Origin: Heterotrichella gracilis
Taxonomy: Eukaryota; Sar; Xanthophyceae; Tribonematales; Xanthonemataceae
Reading direction: 5' to 3'
Length of the DNA: 64,000 nucleotides
NCBI GenBank assembly: GCA_032358255.1
Contig: JAULBX010015863.1
Coordinates: 1 to 64,000 of the forward strand
The notes beneath the pieces are model-generated. The model searched no databases. It had not been told where the DNA came from and saw only the letters and a program-made list of their open reading frames with translations. The position numbers were made by a program, and so were the translations under genes. This document shows positions 1-12,900 of the stretch, one piece after another (the first letter of the stretch is position 1; the number at the start of each line of letters is the position of its first letter).

Positions 1-128
1 CCTAGCTGGTGAAGGTGTTCCCAAAGCTGTGCTCTAGGGACAGTGTCAAACGCTTTTTTAAAGTCAACAAAACACGCGTATAGTTCCTCACCCTTATGTA
101 AGTAGGTTTTGAAAAAGCAGGCGAATAA
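1..128 (-). mobile_element. LINE reverse transcriptase fragment, cut by window edge
   Basis: Read on the minus strand, one frame from about 128 down to base 1 is open and reads like the start of the palm of a non-LTR retrotransposon reverse transcriptase. It contains the block FVDFKKAFDTVPR followed by LWEHL, preceded by a Tyr/Leu-rich stretch ending LYACFVDF. The first catalytic Asp lies in FVDF. The rest of the domain would lie beyond the left edge. Nothing LINE-like is visible above about base 130, so the copy appears 5'-truncated, as is usual for LINEs. It sits just beyond the last visible exon of the TPR gene, probably in an intron or the 3' flank. The clade was not determined. Confidence 0.8.
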
Positions 129-306
129 TATATAAAAAGTATTCTTATAAAAAATGGCAACACTATTGTGTTTTGCTGTACGCTGGTGGCTAGAGGTTGC
201 TGTCGCACAGTCTGGTAGTTATCTGTAAGCGGGTTTATCCTCAAAACCACTGCCTCCACTCCCGATCTGGTACCCCTGATGCTTGTGCACCTCCACCTGC
301 CCTCAC

Positions 307-1593
307 CTTGACCATGTTGGGATCCTTGGCAATTGCCTGCCTGCAGTCGTGCAGCGCCAGGTCCCACTGGCATGTGCGCAGGTAGGCCAGTGCTCGGTTG
401 CACCACACCAGGGGGGAGGGGGCGTGGCGCAGGGAGCGGGTGTAGCAGGAGGCGCCTTCCTCATAGCTGGAGAGGAGGGATAGGGTGGCAGGGTCATTGT
501 AATGCGGCAGGACGGGGAGAGAGCACGCGCAAATGGAATATAGATCTGCAAGTCAGCCTAAAGGTGTTGTGGACTGCGCCCACACATATGCAGTGCATAA
601 ATTGCCCTCACCTCCCTTTCTTGACTGCAGCATCTCCCTTGTCCCTCCAGGCCTTGGCTTGTTCCTGCGTCAATTACTACATTTAGACAGGCGCATGTGC
701 AGATGCATCAGGTCGCGGAACCTGACGCACAGCAACCCCCGGGCACCCTTGTTGCCAATATCAATACCATGGACACACAGTCTGGCATATGGCACCCAAC
801 AACCACTCCTGAAAAGCACGCCACTTCTAATACATGTGGTCATGTATTGGGAATCACATCATGGATAAAGTTTGTCAAACATCAATTTAGCGCCGCATGG
901 ATCCGCTGCCCCTCACCCCCCCACATACCCACCTGCTCATACCCCTCACTGCCCGGCCCATTCACTCCTGCTCGCTCCCGCTGGTGCTCGGCCTCTGCCA
1001 TGGCAATTGCGTTTGGTCCATCGGCCAGAATCTGCTGCACCTCTTGAGGAGACATAGTAGCCAGCATGCGCCGTGCAGTGGTGACATCGAAAAAACCATC
1101 ATCAGTCCTGGAGGCAGCCTGGTTTGCTGGCGCTGGGGATGCCTCCTCGTCATCAGAGTCCTCCAGTGCTTGGTTCAGGGAAGCCCACTTGTCATAGGGG
1201 GTGGCGGTGGTGCCGCCACGAAAGATGGGGACCTAAGGTAGAGGGGCATTGCAGTGTTGCCACCCACTGGGATGAATACAGGAGTCAGGCAATATTCACC
1301 TACCACTCCTAATCAATGACCTTTTATCAGTACTCAGAAGCCATGGCCAGGTCATATGTCGAGAGAGGGGGGTGTTTGGTGAAGGGATGGGAACTGAACC
1401 AGCTCCTCTGAAGTGACACACATAAACTAGCCAGCAGGAGGTAAGCAGGGGGATGGCAGTTAAAGTGCCCTTCCGTCTGCCACCCCCCAGGGCCATATGT
1501 ACTTGCACTAGGTATCCCACAGCTAGGGTTGGGCACAGGGCGAGCTAGTGCCTCCAATGTGACTCCAGGCCCCACCCCTACCTCCACAGCCAT
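307..1593 (-). CDS. TPR protein, 5' part (continues beyond the left edge)
   Basis: Four exons close in phase: 1582-1593 (the start, MAVE), 933-1232, 612-664 and 307-466. All introns are GT-AG, and a donor at 301-306 shows that the gene continues to the left. The predicted N-terminus reads MAVEVPIFRGG and then an acidic stretch (LEDSDDEE). From about residue 105 a tetratricopeptide repeat region begins (QAKAWRDKGDAAVKKGSYEE, then CNRALAYLRTCQWDLALHDC), with the spacing of co-chaperone-type TPRs such as those of SPAG1 or RPAP3. TPRs bind peptides such as Hsp90/Hsp70 tails, but the exact family was not recognised. The protein has no signal peptide and is probably cytosolic. The start is the only ATG that joins the next exon in phase 0. 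Confidence 0.8.
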
Positions 1594-2804
1594 GGTTGCA
1601 GCGTTCAGCTCCAGAAGACTAACTTCAGCTGCGGATTAGCTTTCAGTGTGAGTTAAAGTATCCCCTGCGTGTAAAACTTTGCACAAGTGGGTGGGTTGTG
1701 CTTAGGGGGTGGCCAGGGGGTGGTAAGGGTGGGGGTGGAGGGGTGGCGGGAGAGGGGGGGAGTGCCCTGTTTCGGCCTTTAAGTACAGGGCTACCAGTTG
1801 CCGAGGGAAATAGACATATCTGAAGTTGAATTGTTCGCTGCATCAGAAATTGTGCGTGCAGTGCGCACAGACCAGTCCTATGCCCGCCATGGCCATCAGC
1901 AAGTGCAAGTGACCACCCAGGGCGTCTTTGAGGCACGTTGGACTCTGGCTACAAACACAAGTGCATATTTTGCCACTCTACTGATCTCGTTTCTGATACA
2001 GGCCACTACAGCGCATTCACGTCGGGACCCACGGCCCCCCACCCCACCAAGCGACATGTTCACCGCATGCCCACCTGGATCGGCCGATGCTGCCACGGGC
2101 GCGGATATATGCTATCCGAACCTTCACTTGCATCAAACTTTCGAATGCAAGTTGCCTGTAGTGGGCAATTTTTAAGACGTAAGTAGCCCCTTCCAGTCCG
2201 TTTTGTAGCATTTGGACCTCATCGTGAAGTGGAATGGGGACATATCACGAAGAACCGAGGGGAGGAAACATAGGGTCAACTGGGCAGAGTAGCATCATTA
2301 TTCTGTTATTCTGTAGCATGTGAAGAGACGGGCAGGTCTCACAATCAGATATTACTTTAAATAAGTTACACTGTAATCAGTCTTATCAGTATGATCACAA
2401 AATAGTGGGTGCTTCTTGGTATGGCATGCCATGCTGCATGTAGCGCCATGCCACCGTAATGCGTCCACAGCTTACGCGTCTGTACTGTTACAACTGACCC
2501 ACAACACAACAGAATCGATAATCCATGCAAGCTGAAAATTGTTATGTGTATAGGGCTAAGTCTGGAAAGTAATACCTACTCAAAGTTGAAGGAAGCCTCA
2601 ACTGTCAACTTGTGCAACCATGAACAAGACTGCAGAGTAAGTCGGTTATGGAATAACCCTGTTCAGAGTCCATGGTATATTGCTAGGATAACCAAAAGCT
2701 AACAAATTTGGGCAAGGTGACATGCTGGACTGAACAGGAAAAAACGAGCCTTTTTTATCTGGTACATGCATCGATGTAACCGCAGACCATGGAAGTCAGC
2801 AGCC
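1594..2804. other. Intergenic region upstream of the TPR gene
   Basis: About 1.2 kb between the TPR start and the stop of the glycoprotein gene, both on the minus strand. It should hold the TPR promoter and the glycoprotein 3' UTR. An open frame at 1798-2175 (plus) resembles no family and has no splice partners, so I do not call it a gene. No repeat or RNA gene was recognised. Confidence 0.5.
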
Positions 2805-5800
2805 TCATAGGTGCAGCGCAAGCGGCATGAGGCCTGACGACTCATGTGACTGTGGCTCAACATGCTGCGCATGATCGCCGCTGTTGCCATATGCGCCCCC
2901 CAGCCATGCAGGTAGTGTCGCCAGCCCACCCAGGCCTCCCAGCACTGTTGCCGAGTATCCTGACCATGAAGGTCCTTGACCAGCTGCTGCCCTGGCGCGC
3001 TCGCCCCCTACCCCAGCTGCACCACTGCTACCCCCCTTGGGTGCCGGCTTTGCATTTGCCAGCTGTGCCGCAATGGAGATAGCTCGGTCCAGCTTCAGAG
3101 GGGGCACATTGGCTGGGCGGGGCCGCGATGAGGGTGTGTGTGTGGCTGACTGAGCCCCAGGTTGTGCCTCCTCCAATGTGAAGTTGCCGGCGGTGTGTGG
3201 GTAAGCAGGGGGTGCGGTGGAACGGGCACTGGCAAGGGACCATGCCTACAAAGATGGGGACTCGTGCATTTAATGAAATGCCTCTTAAGGACAATTATAT
3301 GGGACATCATTACCACTAAGTTCTTGGATGTGGATAATGCACGCCGATGCATTAGACACAGGTTACAAGACAGCCTTGGTCAGCACCCACCTGACTAGCT
3401 GCTCCTCCCCTCACAAAACTGCCTGGTTGGCTGTGGCCGCCCCTTGCCTGGCCTCTGCTGCCCATTGCACGCAGCACCTCCTGCTCCCAGTGGCGGGACC
3501 CAGCGCTAGGCCAATCAGCTGCTGCTAGCTTGGCGCCTGAGCTGGCATTGGAGGACCTTGACCGTGCCAACAGGCTGCGGTGAGCTGTTGCAGCCTTGGC
3601 CTTGCCCTGGCGTCGCCTGCTGATCGCCACCCATGTGATGCCCACCAGCAGCACAGCGCCAAGGACAACCGCAGCCACTATGGGACCAACCGCCACGCTT
3701 GCCTGCGGCACACACACCAGGGTCAGTCACTTCTCGCTGCAGATGCACCATGTGGGGATGTCATGCAAAAATGACACTCTATTATTTAATTGGTAATAAA
3801 ATAAGTCTTGCTTTTATTAGGATATCGACTACATGCGATGCGATGAGAGATTTTCTGAATACATGCAACAAATACATTTTATTCGGAGAAATATAATGAA
3901 TGTTAGCATTGCATGCATATTAATCTTTCAAAAAGTACAGGTGGCAGACTGGAATATCTACCCACATGCGCCCAGGTAGTCCACGCACCTTTTGTGTTGG
4001 CGGAGCAGGCACTGGTATGGGGTCTGCCTGCACGGCCAGCGCGTGTTGCAGCGCGGCAGTGAGGTTGCCCTGCAGGCTGAGGTAGCTGCGCATGCAGGAG
4101 CCGGCTGCGCTCCGCTGGTAACCATCCTGGCACACCCTGCAAGCGGACCCAGTGTAGCCCACGTGACACAGGCAACTGCCCTGCGCGGCCACAGGTGTGC
4201 CCCTTCCACTGCACAGCAAGCTGCCAGTGGCTGGCAGGGGAAGGTAGGCCAGCTGGCAGTCACCTGAGGCGGCAAGGAGCGAGTAGGTGAGCTGCCGGGA
4301 GATGATGCACAGCCACAAGGGTAACTGTCAATGTTTTAGTTGGATGGCAGCAATTGCGATGGAATGGGTACATGCGCATGAGAAACATAGCTGCTAATGC
4401 GCAGAGACAGGTTGCAGGACTGGCTAAAATAGCCAGCAAGGCTTTAAGCAGCAATCACGAGGCGTCATAGCGCTGTTGGTGCAACAATCCGGTGACAGGC
4501 ATGGCATGGCTTTCTGTATGTGTCCTACCTGCCACTGTACCCTGCTCAACCTGCAGCTCCCCCAGCTCGCAGACCCCATTGCCAGGCACACCAATCTTGG
4601 CCACCCCCTCCACAAGCAGCAGTTGCACCACACTCTGCTGGGACCCAGCCACTGCAACCCCAGCCAGCAGGTGGGAGTAGGTGAAGTCGGCAGGGGTGTA
4701 AGGAGGGTAGGCCCACACAGTGATGGTGAATGTTGAGGTGGTATGCAGGCGGCGACCATGGGTGGCGGCAGAGTGCGCCTGTGGCTGTGTGTTTGCCGGC
4801 ATGTCCTTGATCACCACCTGTCCAGGGGCCAGGTGCAGGGCTGCGGCAACTGTGCTCTTCAGTTGTGTCTCCAGAGGGTTGTCAAAGGTTGTGTGCGAGG
4901 TGTTGAGGGAGCCTGCGGGCAGAGATACCACTCAGGCGCCATTAGTGTGTTCATCAAAAAATGTTTTGCAAACATAGTCAGTAATTATAAGGGACAAGTG
5001 GCTCCAAATTGAAAAGGCCTTGCAGAGGTCATTCCAATTCACCTGCAGGCGCCTCAAACTTCAATCGCAGCGCCACCACACCGGTTGAAGAGGTTCCACC
5101 GCACACGCCAAAGTCGTCAACCACTAGCGAGGTTGGGCAACAGCGGCCACCAGCATCCAGCTCCCCACTGCAGCAAGCACCAGCTGCATCCACTGCCCGC
5201 CCACTGCCGCCGCACTCCCCACATGCATCCAGCAGGCCGGCGCAGCATTTGCCATTGCGGTCCAGGCTTGGGCTTGAGCCCTGCAACAATGGGTGGCAAT
5301 TGTGGTCAGTGAAGCATGGACCCTAAGGCAGATCCAGGAGTGCACTGCTTGGGCTTGCATCACAGATCTGCACAAAGGACGTGACATATGATCAGAAAAT
5401 CACTGGAAGGTGCAAAGAGCCGTCATTAAGAGCTACTGCATATACGCAGCCTAGGTAATGACCATGTCCGCACCTGGCAGCATGTGCCATTGTTGTTCAC
5501 CAACCCGCTGTCACAGCATGCTCCCTCGGCATCTACTGCACCTGACGCGCAGCACACACTGCCACCAGCTGTTAGCACTGCGTGTGTACACTGGCCAGTG
5601 AACACGGAGCAGTCGGGGCCAACAAACTCTGGGCCACACTGGCATGTGCCTGCATAATTGGCACAAGGCTTTGTTAAAACATTTGATGGACAGCGCTGCC
5701 AGTGATCATTGATTCCGACATCCGTATGGCGATACTGCGCAGCGGAGCAAACACATTTAAGTCCATGCAATCTGACCAGTGACGTTGCTGCTATAAGTCC

Positions 5801-8420
5801 TTATATAAAATCATACACAGCTCAGCTGTGCATCCCAAGCATTTGAAATGATACAACACACGCCACATGGTAATCACAGTTGCCAATTGCATCATATCAT
5901 ACCTGTTCCTGTGTCACAAACCCCGTTGTCGCTGCAGTCATCATCAGCTGTGCATGCATTCAGCCCACACAGACGGGCAGCGGGCGGGGCAGTGCCCAAT
6001 CTGGAGATGCACAGCTGCAGCAAGGGGAGAGAAAGGTGTCACTCAAAAATTTTGACTCGAAGTGATATTTAAACCTCTTCATATACTACAATAACAAAAG
6101 TTTATTCCAAGATCTGCTTCAAATGTGATTTGAAATTTAGGGTTTGGGTTTGGAGTGGCCCCTCAGCTCCGCATTTGTGCGTCGCCTTCTTTCTTTCTTT
6201 GGAAGACAGACGGATTTGCCATAATCAAACTTTAGTGATTTAGAGTTTAGGATTTTGCGAACATTTGATTTTATAGTTTATTTGTTATTATAGACAGTAA
6301 AAAAAAAATCAGCTACGACAGCTCACCTGGGCATCCACAAACGCTCCAGCTGCCGACACGCATGCCACTTGCCGCGTTGCCACGAAGCCATTGCACTGCC
6401 CCCAAACACCTGGCGCCCACAGAACCGCATCGCAGGGACCTGCAAGGGGATGCGACCTTATGTTTTAGGGATCTACAGAGTTTACACTCATGCATGAGAT
6501 ACCCGATAATTCCAATGATGTTGAAAGTTTGAAGCTCTCATCAGTTCTAGCTGTGCTGTTGGGCACATGCATTCATAATCTTGCAGACATTAAGTAATGG
6601 GACACAAGCTCACCTGAGTAACATGACTTGGTTGCTGGTGGTCTGGGCAGGGGAGTGCAGTGGAGCAGGAACTCGTAGCTGCCCTCAGGCACAATCCGGG
6701 TGCCCTGGAGGCAGGTGACGTTGCGAGTGGTGGTGCCGGCAGTGCCACAGGCAACGGGGCAAGAGCTCCATGTAGAGGCCTGCCAGTGGTAGCCAGAGGG
6801 TGTGGTAGGTGGCGAGGTGATGGCGGATGCCGCTGCAGCCTCCAGGGTGGACAGGTTGAGCGCACAGCGTGAGATTGGGACTGGCAGCTCCTGCGCTCGG
6901 TTGATGCACACCACAGACTGCAGGGGAGGAATGGCGTCGGTGAGCGACGCCTCTCTCAGGTAGAAGTCTCTACCCTTGTGCGCCTCGCTGTCGCAGCTGA
7001 GCCCAAACCCGCCAGCAGCGCTGAAAACGTCACAGGGTGTGTGCGCCTGGCTGAGTGTGCCCACATCCGTGCCTGATGGGTAATCGGGTTCCTCGCTGTT
7101 GTAGTAGGCATCTAGAATGCCCTGCAGTGCACTTGCCTCCTCATCCTTGCTCTCAAAGGCTGGTGCAGGGGCAGGGGCTGGCGGTATGACCACAGACGCA
7201 TACAGGAAGGGAGTGGGGGAAGATGCAACCCAGTCCTGGGGTTGAGTGGGGCCAAAGGATGTCGCTTGGAAGGATTGCTGTGCAGGTGCAGCTGCAGGAG
7301 GGGCATAGATGATGTTGTTGTCCGAGGTGGCTGAATCGTCGCTCTTGCATGTGCGGGAGTTGGCGCCCCTGCACAGCTTCTTGCAGCTGCCTGTGTGGAC
7401 CATGTCGAATAGCTGGCGGTCAACCATGTAGCCGGGCAGCAAGCATGTGCCAGGTGTCATGCCGTCATTGCATTGCTGCTGTGCGCGGATGGCAGCATAC
7501 AGGCGGAGCGCCACCTTGACCTCCCCACAGGCGCCGCATGTGTACGAGGTGCGATCGCATGCGCATGGTGATGGAGGTGGAGAGCACTGCTTGGGGGGCG
7601 GGGCTGGCCGGGAGATGGTGCAGTTGCCCTGCAGGATAGCCTCGAAAAGGCTGTTGCTGACCATGAAGCAGCCGCATAGATGGCTGCCAAATGCTGACAC
7701 ACACCCTGTGGAGTTGCTGGTCACTGCTGTGAAGAGGGCTGCTGACACGCGCTGGGGGCATCCACCAACAGAGCAGGTGAGTGGCGGCGTGACTAGTGGT
7801 GGGGGTGCGGGGGGCTGGGCTGCAGATGGTGCTTGTGCTGGGCCACGAGAGGGGGGTGGGCGTGCCGTGGGCAATGGTGATGGGGGAGGTGGCGATGGGG
7901 GTTGAGTAGGGGGGCGTGGCGGTGGACGCATTGCTTCCCCCCCACATGTCCTGCTGCCGTTGGCGCATGACTGTTTGCAGCGCTGCTTTGACACTGCATC
8001 GAACACATCCCGCTGTATGACCACTCTATCGCATCCAGCCACACAGACAGCGATTCCCAGCGGCTCCACTATGCTACAGTTGCCGGAAGTGATGGCATCG
8101 TGAAGCTCTGGGGATACGCGCACGCAGTCTGGGCACACATACTCCAGGTTGGCACAGTCGGGGTTGGAAGTGGTGGGCGATTGGGCGGTGGAGGTGGCGT
8201 TGAAGGTGTCTTCGGCGGTGAGGGAAGGTAGGGGTACCAGGGCACGGAGGATGCGCTGCGGCTCATGGATGGTGTGCTGCTGCGGGACTGGTAGGAGGCG
8301 GATGGATGGGTGCTTGGCGTTGCTTGTGTGGAGGGTAGCTTGTGATGCCATGCATAGCGCGGGCAGGAAGAATAGGATCACCACCGTGCAGGCTGTTGAC
8401 GGGTAGTGGGAGGGTGCCAT
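2805..8420 (-). CDS. Large single-pass membrane glycoprotein: Cys-repeat, Pro-rich, TSP1 and EGF-like modules
   Basis: Nine exons close in phase: 6614-8420, 6327-6439, 5903-6014, 5474-5787, 5043-5280, 4529-4912, 3989-4263, 3391-3702 and about 2805-3170 (the last acceptor could be 3 bases lower). Together they give about 1,306 residues. The ATG at 8420 opens a signal peptide (CTVVILFFLPALCMA). Then come six copies of a short Cys repeat of the form LFxAVxxGxC, interrupted by a Pro/Ser-rich stretch of hydroxyproline-rich wall-protein type. Two TSP1-like repeats follow (WSSCPVACG; GVWGQCNGF), then Cys-rich EGF-like modules, a beta-rich segment and another EGF-like module (CLCHVGYTGSACRVC). A transmembrane helix lies near residues 1083-1107 (VGPIVAAVVLGAVLLVGITW), followed by an RRR stop-transfer and a tail of about 200 residues. 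It is inferred to be a type I cell-surface receptor or adhesion protein. The ligand is unknown. Confidence 0.85.
7365..8160 (-). repeat. Six-copy Cys repeat inside the glycoprotein
   Basis: Within the first glycoprotein exon, six short units recur: ELHDAITSGNC, DVFDAVSKQRC, ALFTAVTSNSTGC, SLFEAILQGNC, RLYAAIRAQQQC and QLFDMVHTGSC. Each is preceded by one or two Cys and a Val/Met. A Pro-rich spacer (about 7780-7920) separates units two and three. I do not recognise the unit as a named domain. Confidence 0.7.
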
Positions 8421-9998
8421 GGTTGATTGCGGAGCTGGGTGGCCACGACGTGGGCTGATATTTTCCTGCATGTCGAGAAACATCAGTAAGTAAGTGCGGC
8501 AATGTTTGAATATGAAGCTGCTGTGCACATCTTTGCATGCCTGTTGTGCTGTGCTACAGCACGCAAGGGCCAGTTCCGCTCTGCAGTATTGAACTATCAC
8601 GTTATCACAAAGCTCTTAACTAGGAACAAATGCGACTTTCAAACTGCAACCGTTGGACAAGGCCATGTTTTAACAAGGCGCAGGAGTCAAAGCCCACTGG
8701 CATGTTCACTGGGTAGACCGGTATTGCTGTTCTTTGTCTCAGTGCGTGGCCAGGTATTAAAGGCAATTTTAATCCAAAATTTAATGGTATGAACTGTAAG
8801 AGGACAAAGGTGGTGGCCTCCTTTCAAGCATTGGCCGCTGCACGGCATGTACTCTGACCAAGGACTACATGCCGTGTAACGGAACACAGACCCCAAGCAA
8901 GGCAGTTGCAGCGAAAGACCCACAGACCCAACATGTGTTAAGCAAGGATAGAAAACAAAAACCTTCAGCTGAACCACATGAACCTCGAAAGGCCCGTAGT
9001 TCTGCGTCAACCCAGGTCGGTAACGCACACACTTTGACCTAGTAACGCACCGCCCTACGTCGTCAGCCTGGTTGCAGTGCTGCCCAAATCCTTGAAACAG
9101 ACTGTAGGTAGACCCATATGAAATAACAGGCTATGGCTTCCAGTGGTGCCAACCGCAAGCTGAATGCACTCAGGCGAAACTGCTCGGAACCCCAGGTAGC
9201 ATGCATGTAACGCTGGCCACCGGCAGGAGCCAACGCCAAACTACCCACCAAATTTCCCTACGAGAACGGCAAAGGCCCTATTACCTACCTAGTATGCAAG
9301 TTTTGAGATGTCTTGCTCCAAGGCTATTGGCATCTTGGCTTGTCTCTTGGACGAGCTTGTGGTGGGCAGGTGAGGGTGGGCTGCAAATGGGAGATGCTGA
9401 CGAAGTAACCCAGAACACCGAGGTTGATAAGGAACTTGTTTCCTTTTCCGACGGACAATATGGTGTGTAGTAGCAACACTGCTGACGGAACAATTTCTAT
9501 AGAAAAGTGGGTTGGGTCCTGGCTGTGAATTTGAATGGTGTTGCCAAGGGGGGGGCGAAGGAGAAAGCATACGGGGAGCAGCAGCCGCACGAGGCCTGGT
9601 AACCCAGAGGTAACCCACACCTCCGATAGTTTTCAGCCCACTTATGTCGTCGCTGTGTCTCGTCACGGTACAAACAACGTTGTGCTGGCACATTGGATAC
9701 ATGCCTTTCACATTGGCCTACATGCCGTGCAGCGTCAAAGTGCATGCATATAGGTTTGAGCCACCAAGTATGACTTGAGTTGGCACCACCAAACTATCTC
9801 ATATACGATAACCTTGCCGCAGAGCCAAAAGATCCCCTCTGAGCTTCAGGTTTACAATATATGTCCCACTTAAAAAGTTGGCTACAGGTTGCCATGACAT
9901 GACCCACTCAACAAAAGTCTGAGGGGTTCCGATGCGTCGTGTGCTGTGTGGCTGGCTTTATTGACTGGTTTTAACAGCTGGGTTTTTCTTATCAGCAG
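8421..9998. repeat. Divergent intergenic region with a 16-bp inverted repeat
   Basis: About 1.6 kb between the divergent glycoprotein (minus) and coiled-coil (plus) genes, presumably holding both promoters. A 16-base sequence at 8836-8851 (CGCTGCACGGCATGTA) recurs inverted at 9719-9734. Part of the same motif is inverted again at 8865-8875, giving a local 11-bp hairpin at 8841-8875. The pair could be the ends of a short non-autonomous DNA element, but no target-site duplication was confirmed and no transposase is present. No convincing exon was seen between them. Confidence 0.4.
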
Positions 9999-12900
9999 TG
10001 CCAACCCGTGTTGAGAGCTTGTTGGCAATGGATGCCAAGCTTGCTATGGACAGGTGAAGGTTGCCTTCGTACCTCCTATCACGCATCAACAGTACAGCAC
10101 ACAGATACCCTTTTGTATTTCTTTTAGCTTGTTTGCTTGCAGGTTTGTTGTTTAACACCCTAAAGTGTTTGTCAAGCGCTAAATTGAAGTTCACATGCAT
10201 ATGTTTATTGTGCTGCAGTGACCCAAGTACTGTGGCCAGCTTCCTTGAGTTGAAACAGCGGTATAGCGAGGTGCTGAACCAAGTGAGGGAGCTTGAGCGA
10301 GACAAGGAGGAGGTTGAGGCCAACCACTTTGATGTAATCAAGTTTTACCAGCGTGAACTGGGGACAAGAACGGAGCAACAACAGACCTTAGAGGCGTCTT
10401 TGCAACAGGTATACCAACTTTGAGATAATGGTCACCGCAAGCTGGTCACAAGTAAAGCCACCTGCTTATATCCCTGTCCTTGGGCAGCAGCAATCATGGT
10501 TCCATAATTTTGTCTACAGAATTTGATCAGGCAATGCTCTGTACACTTTCTTGGAGCACATCTGATTTTGACTTTTGCCATTGACCCCAGGTGAAAAAGA
10601 GCCACAGTGATAAACTGGTAGCCCTTGCGGTTGAGAGTCACGACAGGGACAAGCAGCATCGGGAGGCTCTTCTGAACCTGGAGCATGGACTGAAGCGCCA
10701 GATAAGTGAGCTGCATGGCAAGCTGGAGGGACTGCTTGTATTTGAGGAAGAGCGCAGCAGGGTATTGCAGGAGGTGGAGGAGCTGCGGCGGGAGAATGCG
10801 GAGATGAAGAAAATGGCACATTACAAGGCGCGTGGATGCAGCGGGGTGCACGCGATTGATGGCTAACCTGGTTATGACTGAATTTGCAACATAGTCCCAT
10901 CATGATGGAACCTATGTCAAAACCCTGCATGTAGTCCCCACACCATAAGGAGTGCACCCAACTAATATGGTACTACCCTAACGGGAAATTGTGGACAGAT
11001 GGGCAATGCCCTTCTCTTCGCTAAATCCTCTTCCTTAACCAACGCGCCTGGTCAAGGACAGGCTGCGTAGATATATATTTATATATTTGTTTTTCTACAA
11101 AACCCTGCAAATTTGATGCAGGAGCGGCAGCATCGCGAGGAGCTTGAGCACCAGCGGGTGCAGCTGGATGCACACTGGGCCGCGCGCGTGGCTGATGCCG
11201 GCACACTCTCCCCTTCTGACATGCGTGACCAGCTAGACGCCGCCATGCAGCGCATTGTCATCCACAACAGGCAGCTCACGCAGGAGTTGCTGCTGCACAT
11301 ACAGGCAAGTGGCAATTCATGGACAAAGTAGCAACAGACATTGATGTAGGACACAGGACACTAGCATGATCCATGTGGTGGTGTGCACAGTGCAAATAGG
11401 CTGCCTTGCACCAGCAACAGACACAGTCAATGATCAATACTGCATGTGCAATCACATCAATGCAGTGCATACCCATGAAATTATTACGTACGTCCAGTGT
11501 TGCGAGGTACCCACGTAATAATGTTCACCAGTAAAATGTACATGCATGAGTATGACATAAAAGGGTGTACATTAGTGTATGCACTGGCTCAAGACCACTG
11601 AGGTGGGGCAACATCATGCACCACATCCCATGCCTGCAGGAGACGACCACCATGCAGGGCGAGCTGGGTGCGCTGGAGCACAACCAGGTGGCCATGAGCC
11701 GCAATCTGAGCATACAACAGGAGCTGGAGCAGCAGTATGCCCAGAGATGTGCAAAGCTGGTAGGGTGCAGGCAAATTGGCTGAGGTTAATCCCCCCAATG
11801 GAACAAACATGGGTGCACAGCACTTCATTCAGACAAGGAACTATTCTTATATATTAATTAAATAAATCGTATAATGCTCGACCTCAAAATGAGAAATATG
11901 CTGCCTTGCAAGATGAAGAATAACCTTAGGCAACATATACCCCACCCGCGTGTTGACTGCTATTTGGCCTGTCCCCCCCAGTCCCAAGAGCTCAAGCGCT
12001 GCTACGCCACCATCTCCACCCTGCAGCGCCACCAGTCCACACAGCGCCAAGAATGGGACAAGGAGAGGGAGGCGCTGCAGCGGGATGCGGCGGCCAAGCT
12101 GTCAGAGTCAGGCAGCGCAGTTGTGCGACTGCAGCACGAGGCGCGGGTGCGTAGCAAGGAGGCGCGCGAGGTGAAGCGGCTGGCAAGGGAGGTGCTACGA
12201 CAGCGCAGTGATGTGGAAGGCTTCCTGTTAGCAAGCATACAGCAGGTGGGCATCAAAAACATGGCGTTGCATCATGATCACTGAATTAAGAAAATGTGTT
12301 TGTTTCAAATTTGTTCTATTTGTTTTTGCGTCGCACCACTTATTACTCATTCCGTGTTTTGACGTGCGTACATGTTTCAAAATTAAATGCATTTAGCTGC
12401 ATGCATGCATCTTTGCATGATCTAGCTTCAGGACTTCCAACACCATCCAATGTGAGGTATACGTATTGGTACCTTAGGAAATCCGCAAGAGTTCAAACGT
12501 TTGACCAAGAAACGCTGGTGACGGGATCGCGTGCAGTGACCACTGTGTGGCTGTCACGGGGTGCTTGGTGCACCACTGCTACGGCATGTGATTTTATTGT
12601 CCACATGTATATGCAAATGTTGTATTAGATACGTTTTAGCAACAATACAAGGGTGCGGCTAAGCAGTGATACATGTGCCATCAGGTACGGCAGCAGGTGG
12701 TGGCACGCCAAGCTGCTATAAGACCCCGTGCTCTATCAGAGGTGGCTGGTGCTACGTCCCCCACACGCTACAGCACACCAGCTGTTGGCGGCAGCAGGCG
12801 ACCCCCCTCGCAGCCAATGCGCGCAACGTTTGCAGGCTCCCCGGGTGTCGACAGGCGCCGAGCCACATCTGTGACGGGACAGCAGCAACCAGCACCGGCC

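Noticed and set aside
1798-2175. Plus-strand open frame of 125 codons as a gene
   Set aside because: No recognised motif, no convincing start context, and it lies in the TPR promoter region.
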